Origin: Bacteroidota bacterium
GTDB taxonomy: Bacteria; Bacteroidota; Bacteroidia; M30B66
Assembly: GCA_027483445.1 (NCBI GenBank)
Contig: JAIXUS010000018.1
Span: 1-64,000 of the forward strand
Reading direction: 5' to 3'
Length of the DNA stretch: 64,000 bases
The notes beneath the pieces were generated by a model. The model did no database searches. It was not told the DNA's origin and was given only the letters and a program-made list of their open reading frames with translations. Numbering within the stretch: the stretch's first letter is position 1; every line of letters starts with the position of its first letter. Both the position numbers and the translations under genes were made by a program. Shown here one piece after another: positions 54,692-63,934 of the stretch.

Positions 54692-54727
54692 AAAAAAAGC
54701 TGGCTAGTCTTAGTCAGCTTTTTTTTT
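54692..54727 (+). terminator. Terminator of lipoprotein C
   Basis: AAAAAAGCTGGCTA (54693-54706) pairs with TAGTCAGCTTTTTT (54711-54724), one G-U pair, 4-nt loop, T run to 54727. Confidence 0.9.
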
Positions 54728-55130
54728 GTCCATGTTTCACTAAAACTTGCTTCATTTCTCATTCCATTTATCTGACTCGCATTGTTTTAGCTCACAAAGC
54801 GCATGGCTTGCAGGTGTCAATTGTTGCTAAAGCGTAATTTACTGGTGCTTTTCCATCGACGCATTTGTGTAATAACATATCTAGGGCTTACTCAAAAGCC
54901 GGTTTTGCTGGCTAAGTAAAAATCAGGTTGGTAAAAACAGAGATACACAGTATTTACACATCTCACTAATAAAGCCAAACATCGAGTTTAGTTTTAATAA
55001 AGGCTCGGGCGTAGTGTGTTAAACCATTAAAAGTTTTTTGTTAGCACTAAGCAAAAATGCCTCAGGTTTCAGCCCAAGTTCATCTGCAAAATCCCATTTC
55101 TAACGAACAGGGTACAATTCATTTTTAAGT
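54728..55130. other. Gene-free stretch with one inverted repeat
   Basis: About 400 AT-rich bases without a convincing gene. The only structure I see is a nested inverted repeat at 54888-54919: TTACT / AGTAA outside and AGCC / GGCT inside, with a 9-nt loop. I found no complete promoter for the following membrane thioredoxin gene, although it must lie here. Confidence 0.5.
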
Positions 55131-56063
55131 ATGCAAACAGGAATAAAACTGCTCCACTGTCTCCTTCGTATAGTTCCGGCGCTTGTTACTGGAGCTATAT
55201 TTTTTTGGGGCGCCGATAACATCGATTTTTTCGACTACACCATCAATGAGTCTGGGCTCGGCGGCTTTACACTTTCTACATACATTTCGCGCCTTGCGGT
55301 GGGTTTTGTATTCGGCTCTGCCATGGTTCTTCTCTTTAATCCGCCTAGTCGACTCTGGTTGTGGCTGTATCGTTTCCCTTTACTGATTCTCATTTATGTC
55401 GCCCTTTACCAGGCGATTTGGATTCCACTCGAACGTTGCTATTTCTGTTTTTGGGAAGTTTTTGAATTTAGCCCGTGGCAAGGGTTTTTTGTGTGGATGA
55501 CTTTACTCGCGTGGAGCTGGCTTCCAACCTACCAGAAAACCATATTCAATTTCAAAGTTCCCAAAGTTGTCTCTATCCTTATTTTACTGCTGAGCATATC
55601 AGTACCTTTCATTCTGAATTATCCGGCGCATTGGATGATTTATGGGGAATATGTTACGCGGCCAGTAAACAAACAGCTGCAGCTCGACTCATTGCAGCAT
55701 TTCGATCTGCAATACCAAAACATCCAGCCGGATGCCTCACTCTCAGATGGAGAAATATTGGTGTGTTTTTCCTCGCTTACTTGTCCGTTTTGTACCCGAG
55801 CTGCCTACAAGCTTCACCTCATCAAAAAGGCTAACCCTGAGCTTCGATGTTTGCTGGTGCTCACCGGTGATGCCAAGCTTGTTGAGGCATTTCAACGCAA
55901 GACACAAAGCGCCAACGTTCCAACTGTAATGCTCAATAACGATTGGTTTCATAGGGCAACAGGTGGAAGTGTTCCGCAGATTTTCCGGGTGAAAAATGAT
56001 CTCGCCTTTGAGAAGGTTTCCTACTGGGCGTTGGATGCCAAACATTTGGGAACAAATCCCTAA
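55131..56063 (+). CDS. Membrane protein with C-terminal thioredoxin-like domain (CPFC)
   Basis: 310 residues. Four membrane helices (about 8-25, 50-67, 75-93, 110-165 region) form a DoxX/MauE-like N-terminal half with a Cys pair CYFC in a helix-flanking loop. After another helix the C-terminal ~120 residues look like a thioredoxin fold: ILVCFSSLTCPFCTRAAYKL with the redox motif CPFC, then LLVLTGD, VPTVMLNN and a cis-Pro-like SVPQIF. The CYFC pair near the membrane could pass electrons to CPFC. Orientation suggests a periplasmic thioredoxin half. It may belong with the cysteine-rich lipoproteins next door; that is inference. Confidence 0.75.
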   Translation: MQTGIKLLHCLLRIVPALVTGAIFFWGADNIDFFDYTINESGLGGFTLSTYISRLAVGFVFGSAMVLLFNPPSRLWLWLYRFPLLILIYVALYQAIWIPLERCYFCFWEVFEFSPWQGFFVWMTLLAWSWLPTYQKTIFNFKVPKVVSILILLLSISVPFILNYPAHWMIYGEYVTRPVNKQLQLDSLQHFDLQYQNIQPDASLSDGEILVCFSSLTCPFCTRAAYKLHLIKKANPELRCLLVLTGDAKLVEAFQRKTQSANVPTVMLNNDWFHRATGGSVPQIFRVKNDLAFEKVSYWALDAKHLGTNP

Positions 56064-56071
56064 CAGCCATC

Positions 56072-56101
56072 TTGGCCGTTTCAGTCATAGTCGTATTTTT
56101 G
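56072..56101 (+). promoter_or_regulatory. Promoter of the acyl-CoA ligase gene
   Basis: TTG (56072-56074), exactly 19 bp, TATTTTTG (56094-56101). Full consensus match; the ATG at 56112 follows after a run of A. Confidence 0.75.
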
Positions 56102-56111
56102 AAAAAAAACC

Positions 56112-57878
56112 ATGAGTATGGAGGTTAAAAGAATCCCCGATATTCTCCCGTATATCCGCGAGAAATATGGTCGGGCCGATGTACTGAATGCTAAGATTCA
56201 GGGTCAATGGACAAGTTGGAGCATCCAGCAGTTTTGTGAAATTACTGATGCCGTGAGTTATGGGCTCATGGACCAAGGAATAAATCCCGGCGATACGGTG
56301 GCCATCATTTCAGCCAACCGGCCCGAGTGGAATTTCAGCGACTTCGGTATTGCAGCAATAGGCGCAGTGAGCGTTCCGGTTTACCCAACCATGGGAAACA
56401 GCGAAACAGCCTTCATCCTTAAAGATGCCGGGGTGAAAATTGCCCTGGTTGCCGACGAAGCACTCTACAATAAAATTCAAGCCATCCGCGCTGAGCTACC
56501 CGAGCTTAAAGAAGTTTATACCTTCGACAAAGTGAGTGGAGCTAAACACTTCAATGCATTGATTGAAGCGGGAAAAGCAAATCCCCAGCCGGAGCAACTC
56601 AAGACTTATACAGAAAACATTCGCCCCGACGATCTTCTAACGCTCATCTATACTTCTGGCACAACCGGTGTTCCCAAAGGCGTAATGCTCACCCACAACA
56701 ATTTGATTTCAAATGTGCACGGGTCGAGAGGCGCTTGTCCGGTTACCAACGAGCACAAAGTGCTGAGCTTCTTGCCGCTTTCCCACATTTTTGAGCGAAT
56801 GCTCGTTTACCTATACTTATATGTAGGAGCCGGTATTTATTATGCCGAAAGCATGGATACCATCGGCGACAATCTCAAGGAAGTGAAGCCATTTGCCTTC
56901 TCTACCGTGCCCCGACTCTTGGAAAAAGTGTACGATAAAATTGTGGCCAAAGGCACCGAGCTCACTGGTATCAAGCGAAAGCTCTTTTTCTGGGCGCTTG
57001 ATTTGGGCCATCGTTATGAGCTCAACGGGGCCAACGGTGCTTGGTTTGAGTTACAGTTGAAGTTGGCCAATAAACTGATTTTTAGCAAGTGGCGTGAGGC
57101 TTTAGGCGGTAACGTTGGAGTTATAGTTTCGGGTGCTGCCGCATTGCAACCCCGTTTAGCGCGCGTGTTTACAGCCGCACAAATCCCTGTACTTGAAGGG
57201 TATGGGCTTACTGAAACTTCGCCGGTGATTTCTGTTAACCGACTGGTTAAAGGCCACAGAGCCTTTGGTTCGGTTGGTTTAATGTTGGATGACGTTTCGG
57301 TTAAAATTGCCGAAGACGGCGAAATTCTTTGCAAAGGTCCTAATGTGATGAAGGGCTACTACAAGCGGCCCGACCTCACAGCAGAGGTAATGAAAGACGG
57401 TTGGTTCTACACCGGCGATATTGGAAAACTTGAGCATGGATTGTTATGGATTACAGATCGTAAGAAGGAAATCTTCAAAACATCAGGTGGGAAGTATATC
57501 GCGCCTCAAGTGCTCGAAAATAAGTTCAAGGAGTCGATTTATATCGAGCAAATTATGGTGGTTGGAGAAGGCCAAAAACATGCTTCCGCACTCATAGTTC
57601 CGTCATATGATGCTCTCAAAAAGTGGTGCGACGACAATGGTTTGACCTTAAGCCGCAGCCAAATGGCCAGTCATCCGAAGGTTGTATCATTATTCCAATC
57701 TGAAGTTGACCGTTACAATGCCGATTTTGGTCAGTGGGAAACCGTGAAGAAGTTCTGTATTCTTGAGCATGAGTGGACCATCGACGGTGGCGAGCTCACA
57801 CCCAGTCTGAAGCTGAAACGAAGAATCATCTCCGAAAAGTTCGCTGCACAGATTGCCGAATTCTACAAGGAAGCGTAA
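56112..57878 (+). CDS. Long-chain fatty-acid-CoA ligase (AMP-forming)
   Basis: 588 residues, ANL superfamily, FadD15/FAA1-like. ATP loop LIYTSGTTGVPKGVMLTHNN, A5 motif EGYGLTETSPV, A8-region WFYTGDIGKL, and the C-terminal lysine region KTSGGKYIAPQ. The linker FSTVPRLLEKVYDKI is typical of long-chain members. It activates fatty acids by adenylation and then forms acyl-CoA, for lipid synthesis or beta-oxidation. No other fatty-acid genes adjoin. The stop codon is within a hairpin shared with the convergent kup gene. Confidence 0.93.
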   Translation: MSMEVKRIPDILPYIREKYGRADVLNAKIQGQWTSWSIQQFCEITDAVSYGLMDQGINPGDTVAIISANRPEWNFSDFGIAAIGAVSVPVYPTMGNSETAFILKDAGVKIALVADEALYNKIQAIRAELPELKEVYTFDKVSGAKHFNALIEAGKANPQPEQLKTYTENIRPDDLLTLIYTSGTTGVPKGVMLTHNNLISNVHGSRGACPVTNEHKVLSFLPLSHIFERMLVYLYLYVGAGIYYAESMDTIGDNLKEVKPFAFSTVPRLLEKVYDKIVAKGTELTGIKRKLFFWALDLGHRYELNGANGAWFELQLKLANKLIFSKWREALGGNVGVIVSGAAALQPRLARVFTAAQIPVLEGYGLTETSPVISVNRLVKGHRAFGSVGLMLDDVSVKIAEDGEILCKGPNVMKGYYKRPDLTAEVMKDGWFYTGDIGKLEHGLLWITDRKKEIFKTSGGKYIAPQVLENKFKESIYIEQIMVVGEGQKHASALIVPSYDALKKWCDDNGLTLSRSQMASHPKVVSLFQSEVDRYNADFGQWETVKKFCILEHEWTIDGGELTPSLKLKRRIISEKFAAQIAEFYKEA

Positions 57879-57887
57879 GGCTTCCTT
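57867..57887. terminator. Hairpin shared by the convergent acyl-CoA ligase and kup genes
   Basis: AAGGAAGC (57867-57874) / GCTTCCTT (57880-57887), perfect, 5-nt loop containing most of the ligase stop codon; the kup stop begins at its right edge. T runs are poor on both strands, so termination may be weak. Confidence 0.5.
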
Positions 57888-59836
57888 TAGGGAATTCGCT
57901 TGAGGTGAATATCGCGCGTCGGGGCAATGATTAATGGCACCTTCTCCACATGCACTGAGCTGGTGTCCAGTCCAAAGGCCTTTTCTTCCGACAGACTGAC
58001 ATCTTTCAATAAGAAGTAAAGATCGAGTACAATCTTCTCGTAGAATGGTAAATCGTTTTCGTTCGAGAGGAATTTCTCCAATACGATGAAGCGGAAGTCG
58101 CCAATAATCTGGTTCTTGTTGAGCGATTCATACCGTGATACAATATCTACTTCCTGCGCCTTCACCAGGTCTTGTACAATTTTTCGAAACATCACATTTA
58201 TCCGCGGAGCTACACGGAACCCAAGCAGAAAATCGACGCGGATCACGGCATCATTCACAATTTCCTTCACCTTGTACTCCATTCTGTAGGGTTCATCAAC
58301 CACATCTACGTGCAAAAACCAATAGATATCGGCCCGTTTGGGCTGTTTTTGCAAAATCGAGTAGATGATTTTCGATTCTACTTGCTCCTCATCGTTAGCA
58401 CTGGTGAGGAAAACAAGGTGAGTCGCATATTTAGGAACGCTTAAGTCTTTCTTCAGTTCGCAAAGCAATTCCAGATAATCTTTCAAGTGCACAAACTCAA
58501 CATACGAGTTTCTGATTTTGCGGGCATCATACCAAACCCACATCACCAATGCAATTACGGCCGCTATGATTAAGGAGATGAATCCGCCTTCTGGTATTTT
58601 TTCAATATTAGCGATGAGGAATGCCGATTCTACGGTAAGGTAAACAATGATGAACCCATAGATCAGCGGCGTCCGGTAACGCTTCATGCCCATATAATAC
58701 ACCAGCAAAGTAGAGGTCATAAGCATACCCACAATAATGGTCATCCCATAGGCCGCTTCCATAGCGCCCGACTCTTTGAAATACAAAACGACCCCCGCGC
58801 ATCCTATAAACAAAAGCCAATTAATTGAAGGAATGTAAAGTTGCCCCTTCATGATCGTTGGATAGGCAATTTTTACCTTCGGCCAAAGATTCAGTCGGAT
58901 GGCCTCGTTAATCAAGGTGAAAGAACCGGAAATTAAGGCCTGACTTGCAACAACGGTAGCAATGGTGGCAATACTAAAACCGATTAGGAAGAACCATTCG
59001 GGCATAATCTCATAAAATGGATTTTTACCGTCGAGCATTTGTCCTTCTCGGGCCAGCAACCAAGCTGATTGCCCCAAATAATTGATTACCAAGGCAGTTT
59101 TTACGAAAATCCAGGATGCCTGTATGTTGGTTTTTCCGCAATGCCCTAAATCAGAGTAAAGCGCCTCCGCTCCAGTGGTACACAGAAACACAGCACCCAG
59201 CAACCAAAATCCTTCGGGATAGGCCGTTAGCAATTGGATGGCGTAATGTGGACTTAAGGCCTTGAAAACTTCCATATTCTGGCTTACCTGCGCAAGACCC
59301 AGAACAGTGAGCATGAAAAACCAAATAAACATTACCGGACCGAAAAAACGGCCAATGAAAGTGGTGCCGAATTGCTGAATCGCAAATAACAGAAAGAGAA
59401 TGCCCAGAATAATAGGAATCGTTTCAATTTCGGGGTAGTTCGACTTAAGTCCTTCAATTGCCGACGATACAGAGATTGCCGGAGTAATAATTCCGTCGCC
59501 CAGCAATGCCGCTCCTCCAATAATTGCCGGAAACAGGAGCCACTTCACCTTTGTGCGCCGAACCAGGGCGTACAAGGCGAATATTCCGCCTTCACCTTTG
59601 TTATCGGCCCTCAGGGTTAATACGATATATTTAAGGGTGGTTTGAAGGGTGAGCGTCCAAAAGATGCACGACATTCCTCCAAGTATCAGTTCTTCACTGA
59701 TAGGACGATCGCCCACAATGGCCTTCATTACATAGAGTGGAGAAGTGCCAATGTCTCCGTAAATGATTCCAAGTGTTACCAGTAAGCCTGCTAAACCAAA
59801 TTTAGGGATGTGTGAAGCGTATGAATGATCTCCCAT
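57887..59836 (-). CDS. kup: Kup-family potassium transporter
   Basis: 649 residues from ATG 59836 (MGDHSYASH); the 34 residues further upstream do not fit. LGIIYGDIGTSPLYVMKAI is the Kup hallmark, with LRADNKGEGGIFALYALV and LGDGIITPAISVSSAIEGL next. Twelve membrane helices are followed by a ~170-residue cytosolic C-terminal domain (from about 480), which in relatives binds regulators. It imports potassium by proton symport. TACATTTG (59860-59867, minus) is an exact -7 box 23 bp ahead of the start. Confidence 0.97.
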   Translation of the reverse strand: MGDHSYASHIPKFGLAGLLVTLGIIYGDIGTSPLYVMKAIVGDRPISEELILGGMSCIFWTLTLQTTLKYIVLTLRADNKGEGGIFALYALVRRTKVKWLLFPAIIGGAALLGDGIITPAISVSSAIEGLKSNYPEIETIPIILGILFLLFAIQQFGTTFIGRFFGPVMFIWFFMLTVLGLAQVSQNMEVFKALSPHYAIQLLTAYPEGFWLLGAVFLCTTGAEALYSDLGHCGKTNIQASWIFVKTALVINYLGQSAWLLAREGQMLDGKNPFYEIMPEWFFLIGFSIATIATVVASQALISGSFTLINEAIRLNLWPKVKIAYPTIMKGQLYIPSINWLLFIGCAGVVLYFKESGAMEAAYGMTIIVGMLMTSTLLVYYMGMKRYRTPLIYGFIIVYLTVESAFLIANIEKIPEGGFISLIIAAVIALVMWVWYDARKIRNSYVEFVHLKDYLELLCELKKDLSVPKYATHLVFLTSANDEEQVESKIIYSILQKQPKRADIYWFLHVDVVDEPYRMEYKVKEIVNDAVIRVDFLLGFRVAPRINVMFRKIVQDLVKAQEVDIVSRYESLNKNQIIGDFRFIVLEKFLSNENDLPFYEKIVLDLYFLLKDVSLSEEKAFGLDTSSVHVEKVPLIIAPTRDIHLKRIP

Positions 59837-59859
59837 GTGAGGGGTGGTTAAAATCTGCC

Positions 59860-59867
59860 CAAATGTA
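59860..59867 (-). promoter_or_regulatory. kup: -7 box of kup
   Basis: On the minus strand TACATTTG, exact match to TAnnTTTG, 23 bp before the ATG; no TTG at the standard -33 distance. Confidence 0.5.
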
Positions 59868-60130
59868 TCAAAACAACACCATGTTCTTCGAGCATTTAGC
59901 CTTACTTGAGTAGGTCTCAATGAATTTTTTGAGAACATTTTTGGAACATGGGAGTTAATACTAAATTAAACTTGGAATACTTTAATAAACAGAAAATCAA
60001 ATAGATGAGAGAATTGCTATTGATTTCCAATGTTAAATATTAAGCCAATGTTACCAAAAAGTGATGTGCGAATGAATTAATGCGTAACTTTGTGTTATTG
60101 AAAGACGTTAAACTGGTAAAGGATACTAAC

Positions 60131-60529
60131 ATGAAAACACTGCTTGCATTCATTTTTTTTGGACTTGGGCTAACTTTAAATGCTCAGCAGGAGTTGAAGA
60201 CATACCATGATAATGGTTCACTTAAAAGCGTGTACGTTTACACGGATTCTCAGAACTACACTGTAAAGAATTACTTTCAGAATGGCAAACTCAAGGAAGT
60301 AGGAGCTTTTGCTCAGGGTAAAATGAACGGAACATGGATCAACTTCCACGAAAATGGCCTTAAAGCTGGAGAGGCAAATTATGAAAATGGCCTTAAAGTA
60401 GGCGAATGGAAGGTCTACGACCAGGATGGCTTGGTTCGTTATAAGGTGAATTACAAAGACAATAAAATGATTTCTGCGGTAAGCCTTGATCAGCAAGGGC
60501 AACAAATCGCGGAAACCATTTCACGATAG
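60131..60529 (+). CDS. Exported YwqK/MORN-like repeat protein
   Basis: 132 residues from ATG 60131, which gives a clean signal peptide (MKTLLAFIFFGLGLTLNAQ). An ATG at 60080 would mask it. The mature part has MORN-like repeats: YHDNGSLKSVYVY, YFQNGKLKEVGAF, GTWINFHENGLKAGEANY, GEWKVYDQDGLVRYKVNY. Database entries often call such proteins 'YwqK family antitoxin'; the signal peptide and lack of a toxin gene speak against that role here. TAACTTTG (60085-60092) is a -7-like box. Function unknown. Confidence 0.8.
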   Translation: MKTLLAFIFFGLGLTLNAQQELKTYHDNGSLKSVYVYTDSQNYTVKNYFQNGKLKEVGAFAQGKMNGTWINFHENGLKAGEANYENGLKVGEWKVYDQDGLVRYKVNYKDNKMISAVSLDQQGQQIAETISR

Positions 60530-60546
60530 TTTAATTTTTGATTAAG

Positions 60547-60574
60547 AAAACCCGGTGAACAGCCGGGTTTTTTT
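60547..60574 (+). terminator. Terminator after the YwqK-like gene
   Basis: AAAACCCGG (60547-60555) / CCGGGTTTT (60563-60571), 7-nt loop, T run to 60574. Confidence 0.9.
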
Positions 60575-60587
60575 ATTTCCGTCTCGG

Positions 60588-60616
60588 TTGAATGGCAAGG
60601 CGAATAACTAAATTTG
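60588..60616 (+). promoter_or_regulatory. Promoter of the serine operon
   Basis: TTG (60588-60590), 18 bp, TAAATTTG (60609-60616). The ATG of serC is 25 bp on. Confidence 0.65.
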
Positions 60617-60641
60617 GTCCGTTCAACTTAGAATATTTTTC

Positions 60642-61703
60642 ATGGTACATAACTTTAGTGCCGGACCGGCCATACTCCCGGCTGAAGTGCTGCAACAAGC
60701 CTCAGCAGCTTGCCTTTCTTTTAACAATACCGGACTTTCTCTGCTCGAAATTTCGCACCGCGGCAAGGATGTTATCGCTGTTTTTGATGAAGCAGCTGCC
60801 CTTACCAAAAAGCTACTCAACCTCAGTGATGATTATGCTGTAATTTTCCTTCAAGGTGGGGCATCTACACAATTCGCCATGGTTCCACACAATTTCCTGA
60901 ACCAAAAGGCCGCGTACCTCAATACCGGCGTCTGGGCCACCAGAGCCATTAAAGAGGCAAAACACTATGGCGAAACGGCAGTCGTGGCCAGTTCTGAAGA
61001 TCGTAATTTTTCATACATACCCAAAGGATTCCTCATTCCGGAAGACGCCGATTATTTCCACTACACCTCAAACAATACCATTTATGGCACGCAAATCAGA
61101 ACCGTACCCCAGTCGCCGGTTCCTTTAATCTGCGATATGTCGTCCGACATTTTCTCCTACACCTTCGACGCCAGCAAGTTTGACCTTATTTACGCCGGAG
61201 CTCAGAAAAACATGGGGCCCGCCGGCGCCACTATGGTCATCCTTAAAAAATCGGCGCTACAACGCATTCAGCGGAAAATGCCTACCATGCTCAATTATGC
61301 CATCCACGTTGAAGGAGAATCGATGTACAACACCCCTCCGGTGTTTGCAGTGTACGTTTCGATGCTCACGCTTCGTTGGCTCGATGCTATGGGCGGCGTT
61401 GCCGTGATGGAAGCCCGTAATGAAGAGAAATCACGACTGTTTTACACCGAACTCGACCGCAACAGCCAATTCAAAGGCACCGTTGATGTAGAAGACCGCT
61501 CGCGGATGAATGCCAATTTCGTCATGAACGATCCTTCCAAAGAACCACTATTCAATGCAATGCTTAAGGAAGCCGGAATCTCTGGTTTGGCCGGACATAG
61601 ATCAGTAGGTGGTTATCGCGCTTCGATGTATAACGCACTGCCACTATCAAGCGTGCAGGCCCTTGTGGAGGTGATGCAAGCTTTCGAAAAAAATCACGGT
61701 TAA
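60642..61703 (+). CDS. serC: Phosphoserine aminotransferase
   Basis: 353 residues. The protein starts VHNFSAGPAILPAEVLQQA, a SerC signature. FLQGGASTQFAMVPHN, CDMSSDIFSYTFD, and the cofactor lysine in YAGAQKNMGPAG follow. The C terminus has GLAGHRSVGGYRASMYNALP. It converts 3-phosphohydroxypyruvate plus glutamate to phosphoserine. It is the first gene of serC-serA-DUF1015-yggS, with a promoter and an upstream terminator marking the operon start. Confidence 0.97.
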   Translation: MVHNFSAGPAILPAEVLQQASAACLSFNNTGLSLLEISHRGKDVIAVFDEAAALTKKLLNLSDDYAVIFLQGGASTQFAMVPHNFLNQKAAYLNTGVWATRAIKEAKHYGETAVVASSEDRNFSYIPKGFLIPEDADYFHYTSNNTIYGTQIRTVPQSPVPLICDMSSDIFSYTFDASKFDLIYAGAQKNMGPAGATMVILKKSALQRIQRKMPTMLNYAIHVEGESMYNTPPVFAVYVSMLTLRWLDAMGGVAVMEARNEEKSRLFYTELDRNSQFKGTVDVEDRSRMNANFVMNDPSKEPLFNAMLKEAGISGLAGHRSVGGYRASMYNALPLSSVQALVEVMQAFEKNHG

Positions 61704-61715
61704 TTCAACGCGATT

Positions 61716-62681
61716 ATGGTAAAAATTTTGGCAAATGATGGCATCGATGCCATTGGAAAAAACCTCTTGGAAAATGCCGGTTTCTTCGTTGAAACAAGTA
61801 AAGCCCCCGAAGGTAAACTGATTCAAACCATCAACGAAGGGAATTTCGAGGTCGTGTTGGTGCGTAGTGCCACAAAGATTACCTCCGAAGTTATGGATGC
61901 ATGTCCTGGGATACGCCTCATTGGCCGTGCAGGCGTCGGACTCGACAACATAGACACGCGCCACGCCGAAGCACGCAGTATTCAGGTGTTTAATACGCCT
62001 GCCGCCTCATCGCAATCGGTCGCAGAGCTTGTTTTTGCTCACCTTTTTGCCGGTGTTCGTTGGCTGCAGGATGCCAACCATACCATGAGAACTGTTGGCA
62101 ATACTCAGTTTAACGGGCTGAAAAAAACCTATTCAGCCGGAATCGAACTGCAAGGCAAAACGCTGGGAATTATTGGCTTTGGTCGAATTGGTCAAGCAGT
62201 TGCCCGAATGGCCATCGGTATGGGTATGAAAGTAATGGCCGCCGACCCCTTCATTCAGGAAGTTACTTTAGAACTCCATATTGCCCAAACTGGCAATAAA
62301 CTTAGCATTCCAATCCAAACCGCACCTTTCGATACTGTAATTGCGCAAAGCGATTTTCTCAGTTTACATGTCCCTGGAAAGGTGAATGGTAAAGCGGTAC
62401 TCGGGGCCGACGAGTTATCACGCTTGAAAAAAGGAGCCGGAGTGGTCAATGCCGCCCGGGGCGGGGTGATCGACGAAGATGCACTGCTCCAGGCCCTCAA
62501 TTCGGGGCATCTGAGCTTTGTCGGTCTCGACGTGTTTGAAAATGAGCCTACACCCCGTGAAGATTTACTCACTCACCCCAAAATCTCCGTGAGTCCTCAC
62601 ATCGGCGCATCTACAGCCGAAGCTCAGGAACGCATTGCCACCGAATTGGCACAGTATATCATTCGGTATTACACCCGCTAA
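61716..62681 (+). CDS. serA: D-3-phosphoglycerate dehydrogenase, short form
   Basis: 321 residues. NAD motif LGIIGFGRIGQAVARMA. Catalytic arginine in NAARGGVIDEDAL, glutamate in FENEPTPRE, histidine in SPHIGASTAEAQ. VRSATKITSEVMD and GRAGVGLDNID are early signatures. It lacks the ACT and intervening domains that give serine feedback in longer SerA, so control is likely at another level. It starts 12 bp after serC, and the two enzymes catalyse consecutive steps. Confidence 0.93.
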   Translation: MVKILANDGIDAIGKNLLENAGFFVETSKAPEGKLIQTINEGNFEVVLVRSATKITSEVMDACPGIRLIGRAGVGLDNIDTRHAEARSIQVFNTPAASSQSVAELVFAHLFAGVRWLQDANHTMRTVGNTQFNGLKKTYSAGIELQGKTLGIIGFGRIGQAVARMAIGMGMKVMAADPFIQEVTLELHIAQTGNKLSIPIQTAPFDTVIAQSDFLSLHVPGKVNGKAVLGADELSRLKKGAGVVNAARGGVIDEDALLQALNSGHLSFVGLDVFENEPTPREDLLTHPKISVSPHIGASTAEAQERIATELAQYIIRYYTR

Positions 62682-62683
62682 TT

Positions 62684-63934
62684 ATGGGGTTTATTCATCC
62701 ATTCCGCGGACTTGTTCCGGCGAAGCATCGGGTTGAAGCTGTCATTTCAAAACCCTTCGACACCTATTCCTCCAAAGAGGTGGAAACGGTTGTGAAGGCC
62801 AACCCTGAATCTTTCCTTAATATCATTAAGCCCGAGTTGGCCAACGGTAAGCGTACTCGTCCCGACAACCCTGAGGCTCAGCAAAAAAGCCGACATAAAT
62901 TTTTGCGGTTTTTGCAGGATGGCATTCTCGAAAAACAACCTGAGCCGGTGTATTACATCTACCGCCAGGTAAAGCCTCACTTTGTTTACACAGGTTTAAT
63001 CGCCACCATCGACGCAAGTGCCTACCGCGATGGACGAATAAAGATTCACGAACAAACGCTGGCTCCCAAGGAAGAAAAGTTGAAGGATTACCTCAGCATT
63101 GTTGGCATAAATGCCGAACCGGTGATGTTTACTTATCCACATAAGCAGGAGATCGACGAGTTGATGAATCGGCTTACCGCCAATGAACCGTATGCGCAGT
63201 TTCATTTTGATGGCAAGGATCATCTACTCTGGGTGGTAAGCCATCATGAAGACATTTCGGTTATTCAGCGAGAGTTTGATAAACTAAGCACTGTTTACGT
63301 GGCCGATGGACATCATCGCTCAGCCTCTTCGGTGCTGCTGGCCGAAGAGTCACCCGAAAACACTCCGGCGAAAAGGTTCATGGGAATTTTTCTTCCCGAT
63401 CACAACCTGCAGCTTTTCGAATTTAACCGTCTGGTGAAGGATACCGGAGAACTGACCCTCACCCAAATTTTGGGTCGTCTCGAAGAAGATTTCGAGGTAG
63501 ATGTGGTGAATGCGGAGGTGTTTAAGCCAAGCCGATTGCACGAGTTTTCCATGTACATGGATGGCAAATGGTTCAAACTCAACCTGAAGCTGGCCGCCCA
63601 AAACAATCAGTTAGGCGATAAGCTCGATGCCAATATTCTCACCCAACGGATTTTGGCGCCCTTGTTTGAAATCAGCGATTTACGAAACGATACACGCATA
63701 GGATTCCTGAGCGGATTGAAAGGCCCCGAAGAAATGAAAGCTCAGGTCGATAGCGGTCGATATGCTCTGGCCCTCGGACTTTTCCCTGTGAGCTTCCAGC
63801 AGTTTTTTAGCTTCAGCGATCAAGGAAAAATGATGCCGCCCAAAACAACCTGGTTTGAGCCCAAGTTATTGAATGGATTGGTGATTTACGATTTGGAGAA
63901 CGAAGCGCATGGATACCATCGCAAAACGACTTGA
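62684..63934 (+). CDS. DUF1015 protein in the serine operon
   Basis: 416 residues, no signal peptide. It starts FIHPFRGLVPAKH and has LRFLQDGILEKQPEPVYYIY, YVADGHHRSASSVLL, and a C-terminal TTWFEPKLLNGLVIY, all hallmarks of DUF1015. The DGHHR segment recalls the phosphoryl-transfer loop of ParB/Srx-fold proteins such as archaeal serine kinase SerK; I hold this as a hypothesis. It starts 2 bp after serA and overlaps yggS, so it is clearly part of the operon. No serB gene is in the window. A link to serine metabolism is inferred from position. Confidence 0.85.
   Translation: MGFIHPFRGLVPAKHRVEAVISKPFDTYSSKEVETVVKANPESFLNIIKPELANGKRTRPDNPEAQQKSRHKFLRFLQDGILEKQPEPVYYIYRQVKPHFVYTGLIATIDASAYRDGRIKIHEQTLAPKEEKLKDYLSIVGINAEPVMFTYPHKQEIDELMNRLTANEPYAQFHFDGKDHLLWVVSHHEDISVIQREFDKLSTVYVADGHHRSASSVLLAEESPENTPAKRFMGIFLPDHNLQLFEFNRLVKDTGELTLTQILGRLEEDFEVDVVNAEVFKPSRLHEFSMYMDGKWFKLNLKLAAQNNQLGDKLDANILTQRILAPLFEISDLRNDTRIGFLSGLKGPEEMKAQVDSGRYALALGLFPVSFQQFFSFSDQGKMMPPKTTWFEPKLLNGLVIYDLENEAHGYHRKTT

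Noticed and set aside
60131-60529. Toxin-antitoxin module suggested by the name YwqK antitoxin
   Set aside because: The protein has a signal peptide and MORN-like repeats, and no toxin-like gene is beside it.
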